Positions 1 through 9,444 of a stretch of 64,000 nt of DNA are shown piece by piece. The stretch lies in contig NZ_JAIETD010000024.1 of the NCBI RefSeq assembly GCF_019745455.1, forward strand, positions 1 to 64,000, in the 5' to 3' direction. The position numbers and the translations under genes are program-made. Position 1 is the stretch's first letter. Each line of letters opens with the position of its first letter. The notes beneath the pieces are model-generated. The model ran no database searches. It was not told the origin of the DNA and saw only the letters and a list, made by a program, of their open reading frames with translations. Source of the stretch: Methylobacterium sp. (lineage in GTDB: Bacteria > Pseudomonadota > Alphaproteobacteria > Rhizobiales > Beijerinckiaceae).

Positions 1-193
1 TTTAAAGATTGGTTCACATCTGAACATTCTGCACGATGATGCATGTTGCCGACAGATTTCCGCCCTATTTGGCACCTTGTCGGAGTGCCGTGTGTTTCAT
101 GCAACAGGTTGCGTTGCGGTAGACAGGCGCCGGACTTGCCATCGTCTGCCGACGCACGATTTGGTTATCGGGGCGTAAACGGAGGACAACGGG

Positions 194-1078
194 ATGAAGC
201 TGGTCCGTCATGGAGACAGGGGCCTGGAGAAGCCCGGTCTAATCGATTCAGCCGGTTCGATTCGCGACCTGTCTGCGATCGTGCGCGATATTTCAGGACC
301 GGCACTGGCAAAGGCGTCCCTCGATCGACTTCGGGCGCTGGATCCGGCTTCGCTCCCGGTGATACCCGCGGGCACACGTCTCGGACCCTGTGTCGGGGCG
401 ACCCGCAATTTCGTCGCGATCGGATTGAACTTCGCCGATCACGCGGCAGAAACCGGGGCGGCGATCCCGCCGGAGCCGATCGTCTTCAACAAGGCGCCAT
501 CCTGCATCTGTGGGCCGGAGGACGACCTCATCCTGCCCAAGGGCTCGGCCAAGACCGACTGGGAGGTCGAACTTGCCGTCGTGATCGGAACAACCGCCTC
601 ATACGTCCACGCAAACGAGGCTCTCGGTTACGTGGCAGGCGTCTGCGTCTGTAACGATGTGTCGGAACGCGAATTTCAGATGGAAAGAGGCGGTACCTGG
701 ACGAAGGGCAAGGGGTGCCCGACCTTCGGCCCGCTAGGGCCCTGGCTGGTCACCCTCGACGAGGTGCCGGGTCTCAAGGATCTCGCGATGCATCTCGACG
801 TCAACGGGGAGAGAATGCAGACGGGCTCGACCGGCACGATGATCTTCGACGTCGCACAGATCGTCGCCTACCTGTCGCATTTCATGATACTGGAGCCGGG
901 TGACGTCATCACCACTGGCACCCCGCCGGGTGTCGGCCTTGCCAGAAAGCCACCCCGGTATCTGAAGAGTGGCGATATCGTCAGCCTTGGCATCGAGGGT
1001 CTGGGACTTCAGCGCCAGCGCGTTGTGGCCTTTGACGATTGGACAGCCAAGGTCGCAGCCGGAGAGCCGACCAACTGA
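194..1078 (+). CDS. fumarylacetoacetate hydrolase (FAH) family protein
   Basis: This 294-residue protein has the FAH fold seen in 2-keto-4-pentenoate hydratases, acylpyruvases and fumarylacetoacetases, which use a divalent metal to hydrate or cleave C-C bonds of keto acids. The metal-binding acidic residues appear in EVELAVVIG (E124, E126) and CNDVSERE (D155), followed by the family's KGKGCPTFGPLGPW stretch and the C-terminal TGTPPGVG loop. The length suits a cytoplasmic single-domain enzyme with a short N-terminal FAH_N-like part. The start is an ATG after GGAGGACAACGGG, a good ribosome site. It stands alone with no pathway neighbours, so the substrate cannot be assigned. Confidence 0.9.
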   Translation: MKLVRHGDRGLEKPGLIDSAGSIRDLSAIVRDISGPALAKASLDRLRALDPASLPVIPAGTRLGPCVGATRNFVAIGLNFADHAAETGAAIPPEPIVFNKAPSCICGPEDDLILPKGSAKTDWEVELAVVIGTTASYVHANEALGYVAGVCVCNDVSEREFQMERGGTWTKGKGCPTFGPLGPWLVTLDEVPGLKDLAMHLDVNGERMQTGSTGTMIFDVAQIVAYLSHFMILEPGDVITTGTPPGVGLARKPPRYLKSGDIVSLGIEGLGLQRQRVVAFDDWTAKVAAGEPTN

Positions 1079-1220
1079 CCAGTTTTCTCGCGCGATCGCC
1101 GATTTAGCTGCCTAATCGGAACTTTTGGTGAGGACAGGCCTTCATCTTGCCGTCTCGATCGGTTGAGAACTCTCGCGGCGGCATGCCGTACCGCCTCTTG
1201 ACGATTATCGAGGAAAGAGC

Positions 1221-3203
1221 TTGGCCTCCGCATCGTCGCGTCTAGCCGCCTTTCGACGCTTCGGATGGCTTACTGGACTTCCCATCCTGGCAGCTATCGT
1301 TGGCACGGCTGGCCAGTTCGGCCTGCCGAGTCTCGAAAGGCGGCTGAGGGGCGACGTCGATCGCGTTGCGACAGCAACCGAAGATGGGGCCGAGCCCTGG
1401 CTCCAGGCGGCGACGCGGGGACGCGACGTTGTCGTCAAGGGCGAAGCGCCGAATCCCGCGCTTCGCGACGAGGCCTTGGCGCGCCTGCAGCGCCTGCCCG
1501 GGCTTCGACACGTCGTCGGCCCGCTGGGCCTCGTCGAGGAAGCATCGCCCTTCGTCTGGAAAGCCACGCGCGCCGCGCCCGACCGGATCGACCTTTCGGG
1601 GAACAGGCCCGCCGAGCTCGGGCCGTTAGCGCTCGCCGCCCGCCTTGCCCCGGACCTGCCGCCGGAGACGACCCTCAAGGACGAGGCGGTCTCTGCTCGT
1701 GGGGCACCGCCGGAATTCTCGGCTGCATCCGCCTATGCTGTCGAACAACTCGGCGCTCTGACGCCCGGCAGCGTCGTAACGCTGACCGATACCATGCTGT
1801 CATTCAGGGGCGAGGCGGCGAGCATCGCCTCCTACGACGCATTGCGCCTCGCTCTGGCGAAGCCGCCCGAGGGCTTCAGTCTCGGCACCGTCGACATTCT
1901 GCCGCCGCGCACCGACGACTTTCGCTTCTCGGTCGAGCGCGGTGCCGCCGGTATCGCCCTGACGGGCAACGTCGTATCCGAGGCCGTGAGGCAGACCCTG
2001 TTGGCGCGAGCGAACGACGTCGCCAACGGGATGCCGGTCGATGATCGGATGCAGACCGCACGGGGCCTGACCGCTGCCATAGATCCGGCCGCGCTGACGG
2101 GCTTCGCCTTCGACCTTGCCGCCCTGCTGCAGGATGGTTCGGTGAGTTTCGCCGAGGGTCGTCTGACGGTCGCGGGTGTTGCCATCGATGGGCAAGCGAT
2201 CAGCGAGGTCGAGACGCTCATGCGGACGAAGCGGCCTGTCGGGATCGAGGGAGGGCCGGTCGCTCTGACGACGCGGCCGCTGCGTCCCTACCGCGTTCTG
2301 GTCCGGCGCGACGCGGACAGCGTGACGGTGAGCGGCCATGTGCCGGACGACGCCATGCGCGATCGGATCCTCGCAGCCATTCGGCCACGATTCTTCCGCG
2401 AGCGGATCGTGGACAAATTGCGCCTCGCTCAGGGAGCGCCCTCCGACCTTCCGGTTGCAGTCGATGCCGGCGTGACCGCACTCTCCCTTCTGGCCAAAGG
2501 CCAGGCCGCCGTTACGGATCGAAGCCTGCAAGTCACGGGCGAGAGCCTCTACCGTGAGAGCGCCAACCGTTTGGCCCGCGATCTGCCGCGAAAGGTACCG
2601 GTCGGCTGGTCGGCGGAAGCTGCGATTCAGGCGCCGGACGGCCCGGTCCTCACCGATCCGCAGAGCTGCCGAACCCTGTTCGGCCAGACCGTCCAGGACA
2701 GGGCGCTCCGCTTCACGGCCGGCAGCGCGGCTTTGCCTGGCGAGTTCTATCCTGTGCTCGATGCCGTCGCGGCACTTGCGAAAACCTGCCCGGATCTGAG
2801 GATCGTCGTTGCAGGCCACGGCGACCCACCAAACCCGAAGCCTACCGCTCCCGACACCGGCGCGGCTAGGCCCGAGACAGCGACACCGGCGCCCGACAAG
2901 GCGGCTCAGGAGAAAGAGGTCCATGAGAAGTCCACGGCGGCCAAGGCACCTCCCATGAAGGCTCCTCCCGTGAAGGCTCCTCCCGCGAAGGCAGCGACAG
3001 GGAAAGCTCCTGCGGACAAATCGAAGAATCCGCCGACTCAGGCTCAGGCGACGCCCGCTCCGCCCGAGCCTGACTTGCCTCGCCAGCGCTCTCAAGCGAT
3101 CGTGGACTATCTCCTCACGGCAGGCGTCTCCGAGACCGCGGTGACCGCCTCCGGGTCACCCCGATCCACAGCGCAGGGTATCGGCCTGGGTCTCGGGTCG
3201 TGA
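1221..3203 (+). CDS. BON-repeat / OmpA-like envelope protein
   Basis: A 660-residue protein with an N-terminal hydrophobic segment (about residues 13-33), several BON-like repeats (for example VVVKGEAPNPALRDEAL, residues about 70-90, and VTVSGHVPDDAMRDRI, about 370-385) and a C-terminal OmpA-like peptidoglycan-binding domain. The OmpA part starts near FTAGSAALPGEFYPVLDAVA and reaches GHGDPPN, is then interrupted by about 70 residues rich in Pro, Ala and Lys with tandem KAPP units, and resumes at LPRQRSQAIVDYLLTAGVSE, which matches the OmpA helix with the conserved Arg. Family knowledge suggests anchoring to peptidoglycan from the inner membrane. The TTG start is chosen because AGGAAAG lies just upstream. 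The end (GIGLGLGS) is short for the domain. Confidence 0.75.
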   Translation: MASASSRLAAFRRFGWLTGLPILAAIVGTAGQFGLPSLERRLRGDVDRVATATEDGAEPWLQAATRGRDVVVKGEAPNPALRDEALARLQRLPGLRHVVGPLGLVEEASPFVWKATRAAPDRIDLSGNRPAELGPLALAARLAPDLPPETTLKDEAVSARGAPPEFSAASAYAVEQLGALTPGSVVTLTDTMLSFRGEAASIASYDALRLALAKPPEGFSLGTVDILPPRTDDFRFSVERGAAGIALTGNVVSEAVRQTLLARANDVANGMPVDDRMQTARGLTAAIDPAALTGFAFDLAALLQDGSVSFAEGRLTVAGVAIDGQAISEVETLMRTKRPVGIEGGPVALTTRPLRPYRVLVRRDADSVTVSGHVPDDAMRDRILAAIRPRFFRERIVDKLRLAQGAPSDLPVAVDAGVTALSLLAKGQAAVTDRSLQVTGESLYRESANRLARDLPRKVPVGWSAEAAIQAPDGPVLTDPQSCRTLFGQTVQDRALRFTAGSAALPGEFYPVLDAVAALAKTCPDLRIVVAGHGDPPNPKPTAPDTGAARPETATPAPDKAAQEKEVHEKSTAAKAPPMKAPPVKAPPAKAATGKAPADKSKNPPTQAQATPAPPEPDLPRQRSQAIVDYLLTAGVSETAVTASGSPRSTAQGIGLGLGS

Positions 3204-3258
3204 GTGCTTGTACGAAGCGGCCGCGTCTTGAACGCCGCCGCATGGGAAGATGGTCGCC

Positions 3259-3537
3259 ATGAGCCTGCTCTTCGCCATCTTCTGGCCGGCGTTTGCCGCC
3301 TCGCTAGGCCTCGGCGGCCTTGTCGGAGCCTGGAGCGGTTTGCCCGAGCGCCGATATCTCGTCGCAGCCGTCATTCCGGTCGGACTCGCCGTTACGCTCA
3401 CGGCGCTCGCCGTCGGCGGGCCAGTGGCGGGCCGGCCCGGCTTCTGGATCGAGATCGCCGCGATCTGCCTCGACGGCTATCTCGTCGGGTGTCTGATCGG
3501 GGCCTCGCTGCGCCGGCTGTCGGACCGAAGCGCCTGA
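3259..3537 (+). CDS. small three-helix membrane protein
   Basis: A 92-residue, mostly hydrophobic protein with about three predicted membrane segments (residues 3-22, 30-50 and 60-80) and a basic tail (RRLSDRS). I do not recognise the family. The ATG at 3259 is preferred because GGGAAG sits 9 bases before it; an in-frame ATG at 3250 directly abuts that site. It follows the BON/OmpA-like gene by about 55 bases on the same strand, so the two may be co-transcribed and share an envelope role, but that is inference. It converges on the lytic transglycosylase gene, with four bases between the stop codons. Confidence 0.65.
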   Translation: MSLLFAIFWPAFAASLGLGGLVGAWSGLPERRYLVAAVIPVGLAVTLTALAVGGPVAGRPGFWIEIAAICLDGYLVGCLIGASLRRLSDRSA

Positions 3538-3541
3538 GGCT

Positions 3542-5809
3542 TCAGCGGGCACCGCGCTGGAAGTCGCCTTCGATCAGGAGCGCGCTGCGCCCGTCCAGAC
3601 GATTACGATAGACCTGCAGATTCTCCATCACCCGCTGGACGTAGTTTCGAGTCTCGGTGAAGGGGATGCGCTCGACCCAGTCGATCGGATCAACGCCGCT
3701 CTTGCGCGGATCGCCATAGGCATCGATCCACTTCTTCACGTTGCCGCCGCCCGCATTGTAGGAAGCGAAGGCAAGGATGTAGGAGCCGCGCCAATCCTCC
3801 ATCAGTTCGCCGAGATGGGCGTGTCCGAGGCGGGCGTTGTAGGCCGGATCGCTGGTGAGGCGGTCCTGATCGTAGGGTGCGCTGACCCGCTTCGCCGTCC
3901 GCTGAGCGGTCGCCGGCATCATCTGCATCAGCCCACGAGCGCCGACGCTCGATTGCGCGCGCGGATCGAACTGGCTTTCCTGCCGGGCGATGGCAAAGAC
4001 CATCGCCTTCTCGACGAGGGGCACTGCTGCCGAGGCCTCGTAGGCCGGGATGCCGATCGTCGGGTAAGCATGGGCGTCGAGCGGAAGGCCGCGCTGAACC
4101 GCGAGCTTGCCGATCGCCACCAGGGCCCGCGAGTCTCGCGTCTCGACGGCGAGATCTCCCAAAGCGGTGAGCTCCGCCGGATCGGTGAGGCGGCTCGCGG
4201 CGTCGATATAGAGCGGGAGCGCAAGGTCTTTCAGAGACGCGGCTTCCAGGAGCCGAAGCGCCCTGATGCACAGGCGATCGTCGAAGGCGGCGCGGGCGGC
4301 GCTGTCGAGGGGCACGACGCTGCGAAGCGGCAGGCTCGCCTCGCCGAGCTTTGCACGGGCGAGCTGTCCGTAATAGGCGATCGGCTGCAGGGCGGCGCGC
4401 TGATAGAACGGCTTGGCGCCGTCGAGACCCCCAAGGGCTTCGGCCGCACGACCCTGCCAATAGGCGGCCCGTGCCTGTGAGATCGGCGTTTCGGCGATCG
4501 TCGCTGCTGCGGCGAAGTGTTTGGCAGCATTAGCCGCGTCGTTCGAGAAGCGCAGGGCGATCCATCCGGCGTGGAACTCGGCCTCGATCCGCTTCTCGAC
4601 GGTGCGGGCGCTATGGCCGCTCGCGACCTGATAGGCGGTCGTCGCATCGCCGAGGTCCATGAGCTTGCGCGCGACGATCCGGCGCTCGACCCACCACTCG
4701 TCGCCATCGGCCAGAACGTCCGGATTCGTTGGAGCGGAAGCGAGCACGGACGCGGCCTCCGCCGCCTTGTCGGCTCGGCGCAGGAACTGCGCCCGCGAAA
4801 ACAGGTATGAGGAATCGCTGCGCAGAGCGGGCGGAACAGCAGCGAGCGCACCTCCTGCACCCGAGCTCTTATCCTCGACCGCACGACGTGCGCGCACCAG
4901 CGTAACGTAGGACGATCCCGCATAGCCGGCGGCACGCGCGGCCTGCTCCCAGTCTTCCTTCAGGAGAGAGCGCTCCATCCGGAAACGGTGATCGATCCGG
5001 GTCAAGACCCCTGGAAAAGCGTCGAGGATACGGGCCTCAAGAGTCTTGCCGAAGCTGTCGGAGCGCCAGAGGTCGCGTACCAGCGCCGCCGCGTCATCGT
5101 TCAGGGCGTCGTTTCGAAAGGCGAGGGCGAGCGCGAACTTGCCGGGCGCGCTCGCCGGCTTTGCCGAGGCGAAGAAGGCACGCACCACCGCTGGGCTCTT
5201 CTTCTCGGTGAGCAGCGCCTCCTCGGCGCGTCGGCGAAGCAGCGGGCCGGCCGGCCAATCGGGATTCGCGCGGGTGAAAGCCACGGTGCGCTCGAAGCCG
5301 ATTCCCGCGCCGGCGCGGATAGCGACCCATTCGAGCAAAGCCTTCGCCGCAGGATCCCTGAAACCGTCTCTGAGGCGATCACCGTCGCCGACGCGACCCT
5401 TGCGGTAAGCGTCGATCGCTTGGCGAAGCGCCTCGACATCGGTGTCGCCGGAGCGCGCGAGTCGTGACGGGTCGGGCAGTTCCGGAACGGGTGCGGCTGG
5501 CGTGACGGCGGCATCCGGAAGGGGAAACGCGATCGGGGCGTCGGCATCCGCCGATGCGTAGGCCGTCGCGGTGTTCGCCTTGGCCGCGACGGGCTTGGCC
5601 AGAACCTCAGGCGTCGCGACCTCCACCTTGACGGCATCGGCCGAGACGGGGTCGGTCACCGCTATGGCATCGGCGAGCTGGGCGGAGGGAGCCGCGGCGT
5701 CGCTGGCCGGAACGGCCTCGTTGCCTTGCGCCAGGCCGAGGGGTGCGATCAGCGTCGCGCCCAAGGCCAAGGCGGGAAGACAGCGCCGTGAGGTGATCGA
5801 GACCGTCAT
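3542..5809 (-). CDS. soluble lytic murein transglycosylase
   Basis: A roughly 755-residue periplasmic lytic transglycosylase of the Slt70 type, which cleaves the MurNAc-GlcNAc bond to give anhydro-muropeptides. The N-terminus has a Sec signal (MTVSITSRRCLPALALG, cut near AQG). A long alpha-helical superhelix region follows, then a C-terminal SLT domain with the catalytic Glu in ARQESQF, the GLMQMMPATA motif and SYNAGGGNVKKW. The start at 5809 is chosen because it begins at the signal peptide and has AGGGGG upstream; the frame is open for 17 further residues to 5860. The Ala/Val/Asp-rich segment after the signal peptide looks like a linker. Confidence 0.92.
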   Translation of the reverse strand: MTVSITSRRCLPALALGATLIAPLGLAQGNEAVPASDAAAPSAQLADAIAVTDPVSADAVKVEVATPEVLAKPVAAKANTATAYASADADAPIAFPLPDAAVTPAAPVPELPDPSRLARSGDTDVEALRQAIDAYRKGRVGDGDRLRDGFRDPAAKALLEWVAIRAGAGIGFERTVAFTRANPDWPAGPLLRRRAEEALLTEKKSPAVVRAFFASAKPASAPGKFALALAFRNDALNDDAAALVRDLWRSDSFGKTLEARILDAFPGVLTRIDHRFRMERSLLKEDWEQAARAAGYAGSSYVTLVRARRAVEDKSSGAGGALAAVPPALRSDSSYLFSRAQFLRRADKAAEAASVLASAPTNPDVLADGDEWWVERRIVARKLMDLGDATTAYQVASGHSARTVEKRIEAEFHAGWIALRFSNDAANAAKHFAAAATIAETPISQARAAYWQGRAAEALGGLDGAKPFYQRAALQPIAYYGQLARAKLGEASLPLRSVVPLDSAARAAFDDRLCIRALRLLEAASLKDLALPLYIDAASRLTDPAELTALGDLAVETRDSRALVAIGKLAVQRGLPLDAHAYPTIGIPAYEASAAVPLVEKAMVFAIARQESQFDPRAQSSVGARGLMQMMPATAQRTAKRVSAPYDQDRLTSDPAYNARLGHAHLGELMEDWRGSYILAFASYNAGGGNVKKWIDAYGDPRKSGVDPIDWVERIPFTETRNYVQRVMENLQVYRNRLDGRSALLIEGDFQRGAR

Positions 5810-6009
5810 GATGCGTCGAACCCCCTGTGGAAACGGGCCTTGAGAACGACCGAGAGACAAGCTGACGCCTGGCCCGTTAAGGAAGCGTCAACCTCGTTGC
5901 CGAAGCGTTTGCGAAGGCAGGGCCGACGGCCTATGTCTGCCCGGCCGCGACAGCGGTGCCGCAGCCGCAATCCCGGTTGCGACGACAATCGACGGCTGGG
6001 AACGCCAGG

Positions 6010-6909
6010 ATGACCGACACCGCACGCCGACGCCTGAAGGGCGCCATGACGGCCCTCGCCACGCCGTTCAAGGACGGGACCTTCGACGAGACGACGTTCC
6101 GGGCCTTCGTGAACTGGCAGATCGACCAGGGAATCCACGGTCTCGTGCCTACCGGCACGACAGGCGAGAGCCCGACCCTCAGCCATGCCGAGCATGACCG
6201 CGTGGTCGAGGCCTGCGTCGCCGAGGCGGCTGGCCGGGTTCCGGTGATCGCGGGCGCCGGCTCGAACTCGACGGCGGAGGCGGTCGCGCGGGCGCGACAC
6301 GCGGAGTCCGTCGGCGCCGACGCGGTCCTCGTCGTGACGCCCTACTACAACAAGCCGACGCAGGACGGGCTCTACGCGCATTTCAAGGCCGTCAACGATG
6401 CCATCGGCATTCCGGTGATCATCTACAATATTCCCGCTCGTTCCGTCGTGGACATGAGCGTCGAGACGATGGCGCGCCTCTACGAGCTCAAGAACATCGC
6501 CGGAGTGAAGGACGCGACGGCCAAGCTAGACCGGGTCAGCCTCCAACGTCAGGCGATGGGTGAAGACTTCATCCAGCTTTCTGGCGAAGATGCGACGGCG
6601 CTCGGATTCAATGCGCACGGCGGCGTCGGCTGCATTTCGGTGGTGTCGAACGTGGCTCCGCGCCTCTCGGCGACGTTCCAGGAGGCGACGCTCTCCGGCG
6701 ACTACGCCAAAGCGCTTCAGCTCCAGGACGTATTGCTGCCGCTGCACATGGGGCTGTTCGCCGAATCGAACCCGTCTCCCGTGAAGTACGCCCTGTCGCG
6801 GCTCGGCCTGATGAGCGACGAGGTGCGGTTGCCGCTCCTGACGGTGAGCGAGCCGACGAAGCGGATCGTCGACGCGGCCCTGCGCCATGCGGGCCTGACC
6901 AAGGCATAG
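6010..6909 (+). CDS. dapA: 4-hydroxy-tetrahydrodipicolinate synthase
   Basis: DapA condenses pyruvate with aspartate semialdehyde, the committed step to lysine and meso-diaminopimelate for peptidoglycan. The protein is 299 residues from the ATG at 6010, close to the usual 292. The catalytic set is visible: TGTTGE (48-53), the tyrosine in IIYN (Y139) and the Schiff-base lysine in GVKDAT (K167), plus the substrate-binding YYNKPTQDG loop. The upstream extension to 5956 lacks family similarity and is rejected. The gene lies 78 bases before smpB on the same strand, an arrangement I recall as common in this group of bacteria. Confidence 0.96.
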   Translation: MTDTARRRLKGAMTALATPFKDGTFDETTFRAFVNWQIDQGIHGLVPTGTTGESPTLSHAEHDRVVEACVAEAAGRVPVIAGAGSNSTAEAVARARHAESVGADAVLVVTPYYNKPTQDGLYAHFKAVNDAIGIPVIIYNIPARSVVDMSVETMARLYELKNIAGVKDATAKLDRVSLQRQAMGEDFIQLSGEDATALGFNAHGGVGCISVVSNVAPRLSATFQEATLSGDYAKALQLQDVLLPLHMGLFAESNPSPVKYALSRLGLMSDEVRLPLLTVSEPTKRIVDAALRHAGLTKA

Positions 6910-6987
6910 CCGCCTCGCAGAATCTTCATCGGCAAACCATATTAGACCGACCGGTGGCACCGCGCACCCGGCCCAACCGGCATCGAG

Positions 6988-7461
6988 ATGACTCCCAAAC
7001 CCGAACTTTCCCGGCGCATCGTCGCGGACAACCGCGCGGCGCGCTACCATTACGAGATCTCCGACGTGCTGGAGGCGGGTATCGCTCTCACCGGCACCGA
7101 GGTGAAATCCCTGCGCAAAGGCAAGGCGACGATCGGCGAGGCCTATGCCGGGCCGTCGGGCGACGACCTCATGCTGTTCAACGCCTACATTCCCGAATAT
7201 CTCGAAGCCAACCGCTTCAATCACGAGCCGAAGCGTCCGCGCAGGCTGTTGCTGCATCGCCGGCAGATCGACAAGCTCATCGGCGCGACGCAGCGTGAGG
7301 GCTACACCGTCGTACCGTTGAAGATCTATTTCAACGACCAGGGCCGGGCAAAGATCGAGCTCGGTCTCGGGCGAGGTAAGAAGCTCCACGACAAGCGTGA
7401 GACCTCCAAGCAACGCGATTGGGACCGCGATCGCGCCCGTATCCTGCGCGACCGCGGATAG
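6988..7461 (+). CDS. smpB: SsrA-binding protein SmpB
   Basis: SmpB binds tmRNA and delivers it to stalled ribosomes for trans-translation. The 157-residue length, the N-terminal [13 protein letters not shown], the core [21 protein letters not shown], and the basic C-terminal helix (KKLHDKRET followed by [17 protein letters not shown]) are all typical; the tail mimics a codon-anticodon pair in the ribosome. The start ATG fits the family N-terminus ([15 protein letters not shown]). The tmRNA gene itself is not seen in this window. Confidence 0.97.
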   Translation: MTPKPELSRRIVADNRAARYHYEISDVLEAGIALTGTEVKSLRKGKATIGEAYAGPSGDDLMLFNAYIPEYLEANRFNHEPKRPRRLLLHRRQIDKLIGATQREGYTVVPLKIYFNDQGRAKIELGLGRGKKLHDKRETSKQRDWDRDRARILRDRG

Positions 7462-7482
7462 GAATCCCCGAAGTCCGACGTT

Positions 7483-7749
7483 TTACTTCGGGCAGTTGTG
7501 GCTCCGCTCCTGCCGCTGGATGTCGGCGATGTCGGACCTCTGCTTGGCGGATAACGGAACGTCCGCGATGTCGTCGTAGCGGCAACCGGCATTCCCGAAA
7601 GCGCGGATCGCCCGCTGTGTCTTGAAGCAGTATCCGGCATCCTTGTACGTCGCGTTCCGCTCGGCCCAGAGCTCGTCGCACGGAAAATCGGCGGCGGCAG
7701 GGACCGTCGCAGTTGCGAGCAGAAGACAGGAGAGGACGAGACGACGCAT
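7483..7749 (-). CDS. secreted YARHG-domain protein
   Basis: An 88-residue exported protein: a signal peptide (MRRLVLSCLLLATATVPAAA) followed by a YARHG-type domain with the characteristic CDELWAERNATYKDAGYCF and FGNAGCRYD. Four cysteines probably form two disulfides in the periplasm. The family's function is unknown. The ATG at 7749 is chosen because it begins the signal peptide and has GAGG about nine bases upstream; the frame is open to 7794. It converges on smpB. The inverted repeat CCCGAAGT/ACTTCGGG (7467-7474 and 7485-7492) spans the gap and could act as a shared terminator, though it lacks a T run. Confidence 0.85.
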   Translation of the reverse strand: MRRLVLSCLLLATATVPAAADFPCDELWAERNATYKDAGYCFKTQRAIRAFGNAGCRYDDIADVPLSAKQRSDIADIQRQERSHNCPK

Positions 7750-7873
7750 TCTGAAGAACCTCGGGTGGACTGCACTCGTCCAGCGGGGCAGCATATCGCA
7801 CGAGCGGGGATAGAGCGGGACTCCGGCCCTCTCCTCAATTCTCGCGCGAGCACAGATCGATCAGGATACGGCC

Positions 7874-8437
7874 ATGAAAACCGATTACGGCAGCCTGCCC
7901 GACGACCTGCCTGCTCCCCTCGACGACGGTGCAGCCCGCCACCTCGAAGGCATGGTTCTGCCGGACGTGTCGCTTGCCTCCACCGATGGCGGCCGCGTCT
8001 CCCTCGCCAAACTCAAGGGCCGTACCGTCGTCTATGCCTTTCCACGTACCGGCGAGCCGGGTCAGCCGAATCTCGTGCCTGACTGGGATGTCATTCCGGG
8101 TGCCCGCGGTTGCACGCCGCAATCCTGCGCGTTCCGCGATCGCCATGCCGAACTGATCGCCAAGGGTGTCGCGCAGGTGCATGGGTTGTCCACTCAGACA
8201 AGCGCCTATCAGCAGGAGGCCGCGACGCGGCTGCATCTGCCGTTCACGCTCTTGGCGGACCCGCATCTTGCCCTGGCGACGGCGATTCGGCTGCCGATCT
8301 TCGAGGCTGCGGGTCAGCGTCTCATCAGACGGCTGACCCTGGTCATCGACGAGGGTCGCGTGACCAGGGTGTTCTATCCGGTCTTCCCGCCGGATCGCAG
8401 CGCCGACGAGGTGCTCGGCTGGCTCGAGCAGGCCTGA
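7874..8437 (+). CDS. peroxiredoxin (AhpC/TSA, Prx Q-like)
   Basis: A 187-residue thiol peroxidase of the peroxiredoxin family that reduces hydrogen or organic peroxides. The redox motif GARGCTPQSCAFRD holds two cysteines (C80 and C85), the atypical two-Cys arrangement of Prx Q/BCP-type enzymes. The N-terminal half matches a thioredoxin fold (LPDVSLASTDGGRVSLAKLKGRTVVYAFP). There is no signal peptide, so it is probably cytoplasmic. It ends six bases before the convergent NYN-domain gene. The family call is firm; the substrate is not known. Confidence 0.9.
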   Translation: MKTDYGSLPDDLPAPLDDGAARHLEGMVLPDVSLASTDGGRVSLAKLKGRTVVYAFPRTGEPGQPNLVPDWDVIPGARGCTPQSCAFRDRHAELIAKGVAQVHGLSTQTSAYQQEAATRLHLPFTLLADPHLALATAIRLPIFEAAGQRLIRRLTLVIDEGRVTRVFYPVFPPDRSADEVLGWLEQA

Positions 8438-8443
8438 ACGGCA

Positions 8444-9091
8444 TCAATCGCCGGCAGGATCGTCACCCTGCCGGATGCCGTAGCGGCTCTCGAGGGCCGG
8501 GCTAGGACGCACCGGCGCGCGCTCCTGCGGGTCGCGCGCGCGATTGTCGTTGCGGATTCCTCGTTCTCCGGGGTCGCGACCGACCTTGGAAATAAGCTGG
8601 ACGAGATCGACGAATTCATCGGCTTGGCGGCGCAACTCGTCGGAAACCATGGCGGGCTGAGTCTGGATGGTCGAAACCACCGTGACCTTGACGCCCCGCC
8701 GCTGCATGGCTTCGACCAGGGACCGGAAATCACCGTCGCCGGAGAACAGAACCATGTGATCGATGTAGGGCGCGAGTTCGAGCGCATCGATCGCGAGCTC
8801 GATGTCCATGTTGCCCTTGATCTTGCGGCGACCAGACGAGTCGGTAAATTCCTTTGCAGGTTTCGTCACCACGCGATAGCCGTTGTAATCGAGCCAGTCG
8901 ACCAGCGGCCGGATCGAAGAATATTCTTGATCCTCGATCATCGCGGTGTAGTAGAAAGCCCTTATTAGGTTATCACGGCTCTGAAATTCTTTAAGCAGAC
9001 GCTTATAGTCGATGTCAAAACCGAGTGTCTTTGACGCTGCGTAAAGATTGGCGCCGTCAATAAAAAGCGCGCTACGCTGTTGTGCTGACAT
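8444..9091 (-). CDS. NYN-domain (LabA/DUF88-like) putative RNase
   Basis: A 215-residue protein of the NYN (PIN-like) nuclease superfamily. The conserved acidic residues lie in ALFIDGANLY, KGNMDIELAIDAL and MVLFSGDGDFRSLVE, the expected metal-binding arrangement. The substrate is probably RNA, but that is inference from the family. The C-terminal 40 residues are polar and arginine-rich. I prefer the ATG at 9091 because GCAGG precedes it by six bases and MSAQQRSALFIDGANLY matches family N-termini; an in-frame ATG at 9127 adds 12 residues but has no ribosome site. The leader upstream is unusually AT-rich and long. Confidence 0.88.
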   Translation of the reverse strand: MSAQQRSALFIDGANLYAASKTLGFDIDYKRLLKEFQSRDNLIRAFYYTAMIEDQEYSSIRPLVDWLDYNGYRVVTKPAKEFTDSSGRRKIKGNMDIELAIDALELAPYIDHMVLFSGDGDFRSLVEAMQRRGVKVTVVSTIQTQPAMVSDELRRQADEFVDLVQLISKVGRDPGERGIRNDNRARDPQERAPVRPSPALESRYGIRQGDDPAGD

Positions 9092-9444
9092 TAATGGCCT
9101 GCTTTTGCTGGGATTTTCACGCAACATTCGAGCTGCTAGGAAATAACATTCATCAATGCGTCACGCTTTGGATAAATATCCACGCGCCCAACGCTCAGTT
9201 TTGGTCTTGGGATCGTACTGTGTTGCGTGCGGCCGGTCAGAGGCCTGCGCCTGAGCAAACATTTAATTCGAAATATTACGACTTAGCATAAGCTATCAGG
9301 CTGATATGAAATTGTCAATGGTTAGACAAGTATTGAATCCGCCCATCCTCTTCTTCACTTTAGGTTGTTCTTAATCGACGGCCTGTCGCTTCATGTCGAC
9401 GCCACATCGAACTACCGTAGCAGGGGAATGGCGGTTTTCGCCAA
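9092..9444. other. AT-rich intergenic gap with CtrA-like site
   Basis: About 350 bases between the NYN gene and the pyrE stop, clearly richer in A/T than the flanking genes. No convincing ORF is visible. It contains a TTAG-N7-TTAA pair (9360-9374) resembling the half-sites bound by CtrA and a GAATC (9335-9339), which fits the GANTC target of CcrM. It probably carries the NYN promoter. A small RNA cannot be excluded from sequence reading alone. Confidence 0.5.

Noticed and set aside
2950-3010. Tandem repeats of CCTCCC/GAAGGC-like units, considered as a CRISPR-like or satellite array
   Set aside because: They are in-frame KAPP codons within a coding region, with unit size far too short for a CRISPR array.
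1800-3095. 431-codon minus-strand frame
   Set aside because: It is antisense to the BON/OmpA-like gene and is Arg-rich, as expected of a shadow.
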